A DNA stretch of 14,131 bases. Origin: JBOGJG01 sp050747825. Lineage in GTDB: Bacteria > Acidobacteriota > UBA6911 > RPQK01 > JBOGJG01. Made by a program: the position numbers and the translations under genes. Under the pieces are notes generated by a model, which ran no database searches, was not told where the DNA came from, and saw only the letters and a program-made list of their open reading frames with translations. How positions within the stretch are numbered: position 1 is the stretch's first letter; the number at the start of each line of letters is the position of its first letter. The stretch spans positions 1 through 14,131 of the forward strand of contig JBOGJG010000425.1 of assembly GCA_050747825.1 (NCBI GenBank), in the 5' to 3' direction. Shown one piece after another: positions 11,111 to 14,131 of the stretch.

Positions 11111-12240
11111 TTGGTACTCCAACCCATGGCGATGGCGCGAATCACAAGCGAAACAGGTCCGTTGGAATTGAGCTGAAGCTGGCCGCGGTATTCCGGCCAG
11201 CGATCGGGCTTGGCAGCCAGGCCGCAGGCGATGGTAGCGGCTTGCTGCCGCAGCATTTCACGCGAGAGACTTTCGGAGAGGGTTCCGTAACGGACCCGGT
11301 CCAGCACAGCGGCATAAGCGTATGCGCCGGCTGCCACCAGCGGTTCATAGAAGACAGACTTGCTGTTCTTGCGAAGCAACTCAAGATCCTGCGAGCTCAA
11401 GAGATGGCCGATCTCTTCCCAGAAACGCTCTTCACGCAGACCGAAACGGCCGAGCGCATGGAACAGGCTGCGCGTGTAAGAGGGCTCCAGACCGTTCTGC
11501 CAGCGCAAGGCCTCCTTGGTGGCTTCCAGGACCGCGCGGCCGATCAGTTCTCCAAGTTTGACGTGAGGGCTGGTGGAAGTCAGGGCCCTGCGGCTCTCGT
11601 CGACCGGGCACGCAATGCAGTACTGGTCCGTCCCGGTTCCGGTGGCCAGGTCCTCCGAATAGAGGCTGGGCACGGCGAGTTGGTAGAGCGCCGCCGTCTT
11701 GGCCTCTGTCATGGTGACGACGGCACGCGCCACTGCGGCGTCTGTCAGCGGCACGTTGAACAGAAGAATCATATTGATGGTGCCCTCAACCGGGGAAATC
11801 TGCTGCCAGCCAAACTCGGTTTCCCGCCACTGCGCCGGGTTTCCCGCGCAGGCGGCGTTGCCTTGCGTGCCGGCCGTTACCACCGCCGTCACGCTGAGAT
11901 CCTCATCGCGCCGCGCGACGCAGGCGGCGTAGTTCATGTTGGCGGCTGTCCCCATCAGCGCCACCTTGCCGGGGTCGAGGCCCATTTCCTGGCAAACCTG
12001 GAGATGGTAACCCTCCTGGTTGAGGCGACGGATGAGATCGTGGCGATGGTGATGCGCTGTCCCCTCGCAGCTCTGATGATTGACCAGGTACCCGACGCCT
12101 CGCACCTGGCCACCGTTGCAGTATGATGTGCTCAGAACCTTGTGTTCTGTGCGCAGCTCCACCACGATGAATCGGCCTTCGCGCACGATCTCAAACTGCT
12201 CAGTAGCACACAGCGTGTGAGCCTTGCGGAACGGAACCAT
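11101..12240 (-). CDS. cbiZ: Adenosylcobinamide amidohydrolase CbiZ with a C-terminal extension
   Basis: CbiZ hydrolyses the aminopropanol side chain of adenosylcobinamide or of pseudo-B12-type corrinoids, releasing adenosylcobyric acid for remodelling. Family signatures seen: VLSTSYCNGG (35-44), VTAGTQGNAACAGNP (121-135), EGTINMILLFNVPLTDAAV (152-170), MTEAKTAALYQL (177-188), LATGTGTDQYCIACP (198-212), and KLGELIGRAVLEATKEAL (228-245). The ATG at 12240 follows AAGGAG at good spacing. A longer reading would add 76 residues of low-complexity basic sequence without a ribosome binding site. At 379 residues it is much longer than the domain of about 200-240. Residues from about 246 to the end form a helical-looking extension I do not recognise. 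A His cluster (HHHRH, 63-67) lies ahead of the core. The gene overlaps cbiB, so the two act as a pair. Confidence 0.88.
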   Translation of the reverse strand: MVPFRKAHTLCATEQFEIVREGRFIVVELRTEHKVLSTSYCNGGQVRGVGYLVNHQSCEGTAHHHRHDLIRRLNQEGYHLQVCQEMGLDPGKVALMGTAANMNYAACVARRDEDLSVTAVVTAGTQGNAACAGNPAQWRETEFGWQQISPVEGTINMILLFNVPLTDAAVARAVVTMTEAKTAALYQLAVPSLYSEDLATGTGTDQYCIACPVDESRRALTSTSPHVKLGELIGRAVLEATKEALRWQNGLEPSYTRSLFHALGRFGLREERFWEEIGHLLSSQDLELLRKNSKSVFYEPLVAAGAYAYAAVLDRVRYGTLSESLSREMLRQQAATIACGLAAKPDRWPEYRGQLQLNSNGPVSLVIRAIAMGWSTKWS

Positions 12241-12397
12241 TGGAACTCCTTCTGGGACTGGAACCCGGACCGTGTCGTGGAACCGCGGACCCAGTCCCGC
12301 AACCTCAGACCAACCTCTTTCAGACCTGGAAATTCGGACACGTGACGGGGATTTCTCTTCCCGGGTGCGTGCCTCTTTTCGAGGTGCATGGCGCAGG

Positions 12398-12403
12398 ATT
12401 ATA
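12398..12403 (-). promoter_or_regulatory. Candidate -10 box for cbiZ
   Basis: A perfect TATAAT lies on the minus strand about 160 nt before the cbiZ ATG. With a 17-nt spacer the -35 would be CTAGGC (12421-12426), a poor match that overlaps the CTAG target duplication of the neighbouring insertion sequence. One perfect hexamer can occur by chance. The 186-bp stretch between cbiZ and the insertion sequence shows no cobalamin riboswitch and no other gene. Confidence 0.35.
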
Positions 12404-12422
12404 TGGCGGAACGAGGCAACGC

Positions 12423-12426
12423 CTAG
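12423..12426. repeat. Target-site duplication CTAG, left copy
   Basis: CTAG directly abuts the left inverted repeat and is matched by CTAG at 14000-14003. The sequence is palindromic, so it could also be read as an extension of the inverted repeats. Confidence 0.7.
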
Positions 12427-12441
12427 CAGCCTGTCGGACTT
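12427..12441 (+). repeat. Left terminal inverted repeat of the insertion sequence
   Basis: CAGCCTGTCGGACTT is the exact reverse complement of 13985-13999. The match ends inside the element after these 15 bases, and outside it continues only through the palindromic CTAG. Confidence 0.9.
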
Positions 12442-12477
12442 TTCCGAGTAGTCATACCTGAGCGGCATTATACGGGC

Positions 12478-13857
12478 ATGGGTCAGGTATTCAAAACAGT
12501 GGATCGAGACAGGCCGTTTATGTTCCCTCCTTTGGTCCAGGGTGGCTTCCGGAAAATCATCTGGCCCGATTCGTGGTGGAGGTGGTTTCCAAGCTCGATC
12601 TGAGGCCGCTCGTGGAAAGTTACACGCGTCGGGGCTCGGAAGGGTATCACCCGGAGATGATGGTGGCGCTGCTGTTTTACGGCTATGGGACGGGCGTGTT
12701 TTCCAGTCGCAGGCTGGAACAGGCCACGTATGATTCGGTGGCCTTTCGCTACCTCTGCGGCAACACCCATCCGGACCACGACACCATCGCCGAGTTTCGG
12801 AAGCGCTTTTTGAATCAACTGAAGCCGCTGTTTGTGCAGATTCTGGTTTGGGCGCAGGCGCTCGGGTTGTTGAAGTTGGGACGGGTGAGTTTGGACGGGA
12901 CGAAGGTCAAGGCCAACGCGTCCAAGCATAGCGCTTTGAGCTGGGGTCACATTGAGAAAATCGAAGCGCAACTGGGCCAGGAAGTGGAGCAGTTGATGGG
13001 CCTCGCCGAAGAGGCGGATGGAGCGGAGCAAGCCGGCGAGGTGGATATTCCGGCGGAACTGGCGCGCCGGGAAGAGCGACTGAAAAGACTGGAGGAAGCC
13101 CAGAGCAAAATTGCGGAACGAGCCGCCGAACGAGAGGCAGCGGAACGGGCCGAATATGAAGCCCAGGTAGCCAAACGGGAAGCACAGAGAAAAGAAGGAA
13201 AGAAGCCGAAAGGCACAGAGCCGAAGCCGCCGCCAGGAGGGGTGCGGGACACGGACCAAGTCAATTGGACCGATGAAGAGTCGCGGATCATGCCGGTCTC
13301 GGGCGGTGGATTGGAGCAAGCCTACAATGCCCAGGCGGTGGTCGACCATGACAGCCTCTTGATTGTGGCGGCTCATGTGACCCAAAACGCCAACGACAAA
13401 CGTGAGCTGGAGCCCGCCTTGACGGCCCTGGGAGGCCTCCCGGAATCGCTAGGGCGGCCGGACGAACTGCTGGCTGACAACGGATACTTGAGCGAGCCGA
13501 ATGTGGAGCTTTGCGTAGCCGAGGGGATGACGCCCTACATTGCGGCCCGTCGGGAAGCCCATCATCTGCCGCTGAAAGCACGTTTTCAAGAGCCCCAGCC
13601 GCCGGACGAAGAAGCCAGTGCAGTTGAAAAAATGAAACACCGGTTGAAGACGCCTGCCGGCCGAGCCCTTTATGGGTAAAGCGACTCCGGAGCCAGTTTT
13701 TGGAATCATCAAGTCGGTTTTGCGATTTCGGCAGTTTCTGCTGAGAGGGCACGAAGCGGTGAGCGCCCAGTGGAACTTGATCAGCATTGGTTGGAATCTC
13801 AAGCGAATGCATCGGATGCTCTCGAGCCGGCCAGCCCAAGCTGCGCCGGCAATGTGA
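12478..13857 (+). pseudogene. IS1182-family transposase, disrupted by two frameshifts
   Basis: Three pieces in different frames add up to one transposase of about 460 codons. Piece one (ATG at 12478, MGQVFKTVDRDRPFMFPP) has the usual family N-terminus. At 12538-12545 (CAG-GG-TGG) one base is missing, and the frame moves to WLPENHLARFVVEVV and on through the main open frame, which ends at a TAA at 13677. That middle piece holds two probable catalytic aspartates, in LDGTKVKAN (codon 12894) and LADNGY (codon 13476), plus a charged coiled-coil-like insert (about 13010-13230). After a second break between TAT-GGG and GCG (13677-13680), piece three (KATPEPVFGIIKSVLRFRQF to 13857) carries the probable catalytic Glu (codon 13690). 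No slippery sequence is apparent at either break, so decay or assembly error is likelier than programmed frameshifting. Confidence 0.85.
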
Positions 13858-13984
13858 AAACGAGCCGCTTTGCCCTGCCCTTCTTAGGCCTCCAACACTT
13901 TTTACTGTCAAAAAACTCTCAGTGGAGTGAACCAATTGGTTAGAATGCCTCGTTGAAACCTATTGAGCGGTAAAAACTCAACTC

Positions 13985-13999
13985 AAGTCCGACAGGCTG
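13985..13999 (-). repeat. Right terminal inverted repeat of the insertion sequence
   Basis: AAGTCCGACAGGCTG is the perfect reverse complement of the left repeat at 12427-12441. Confidence 0.9.
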
Positions 14000-14003
14000 C
14001 TAG
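14000..14003. repeat. Target-site duplication CTAG, right copy
   Basis: CTAG directly follows the right inverted repeat and matches 12423-12426. Confidence 0.7.
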
Positions 14004-14131
14004 TCTAGCTAGTTCCCATCCCAAAATGCACTTTTTGAGCTGGCTATTTTACTGATTCTGAACAAGATATTGTATCACGATGGTCTGACCAAAAACCGAT
14101 GGGCTGGGCGTGGCCGGGCGACCCCGTCCGG
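14004..14131. other. Right-edge flank, no gene recognised
   Basis: This stretch is more AT-rich than the rest of the window up to about 14090 and then turns GC-rich. I see no coding signature on either strand. A TACAAT on the minus strand near 14071-14076 resembles a -10 box but lacks a convincing -35. Before the insertion this DNA was directly upstream of the cbiZ leader, so it may hold the ancestral control region of cbiZ-cbiB. Confidence 0.4.

Larger units (their letters stand above)
12427..13999 (+). mobile_element. IS1182-like insertion sequence with a degenerate transposase
   Basis: The 1573-bp element is bounded by perfect 15-bp terminal inverted repeats, CAGCCTGTCGGACTT (12427-12441) and its reverse complement (13985-13999). 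A CTAG duplication flanks both sides. It carries one transposase gene on the plus strand, against the direction of the cobalamin genes, and 142 bp of noncoding sequence before the right end. The transposase family, size and end structure fit IS1182. Intact ends with duplicated target suggest a simple transposition event. The broken reading frame means it would now need a transposase in trans. The right flank holds two more CTAG sites (14005-14008 and 14009-14012). Confidence 0.88.

Noticed and set aside
11242..12126. A 294-codon plus-strand open frame
   Set aside because: It is antisense to the conserved part of cbiZ, with no recognisable motif and no ribosome binding site.
12241..12426. A second cobalamin riboswitch before cbiZ
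   Set aside because: Neither the GCCACTG core nor a B12 box is present on the minus strand in this stretch.
12483..13385. A 300-codon minus-strand open frame inside the insertion sequence
   Set aside because: It is the complement of the transposase gene. Its Phe/Arg/Leu-rich content reflects the charged coiled-coil-like insert on the other strand.

Overview
The window is a GC-rich bacterial locus devoted almost entirely to cobalamin (vitamin B12). Every cobalamin gene lies on the minus strand. The B12 receptor carries an N-terminal carboxypeptidase-regulatory-like domain before its TonB plug. That layout is very common in Acidobacteriota, so I lean to that phylum (inference, moderate confidence). 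A Gram-negative envelope is certain if the receptor is real.

Reading the minus strand from right to left, there are two gene blocks. The first is cbiZ (adenosylcobinamide amidohydrolase) and cbiB (adenosylcobinamide-phosphate synthase), which overlap. The second begins with a TTGACA promoter and a clear cobalamin riboswitch (9824-9998), followed by a leader of about 400 nt. Then come a BtuB-like TonB-dependent receptor, a small eight-cysteine CWC-family protein, a PduO-type cob(I)alamin adenosyltransferase, the cobaltochelatase large subunit CobN, a fused ChlI/ChlD-type AAA+ and VWA chelatase subunit, and the first 53 codons of a membrane protein that runs off the left edge. From the adenosyltransferase onward the genes are 8 nt apart or overlap (ATGA, TGATG), so they are almost certainly one translationally coupled unit.

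Together the genes describe uptake and remodelling. BtuB imports corrinoids, the adenosyltransferase adds the upper ligand, CbiZ strips the nucleotide-loop side chain to give adenosylcobyric acid, and CbiB re-attaches an aminopropanol-type linker for rebuilding with a preferred lower ligand. CobN with ChlID would insert cobalt into a metal-free corrin ring. No corrin-ring methyltransferases are visible here.

Upstream of cbiZ sits a 1573-bp IS1182-like insertion sequence (12427-13999) with perfect 15-bp terminal inverted repeats and a CTAG duplication at both ends. Its transposase is broken by two frameshifts, and the second separates the probable catalytic glutamate from the rest. The element abuts the place where the -35 of a candidate cbiZ promoter would be. 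The last 128 bases hold no gene I can support.
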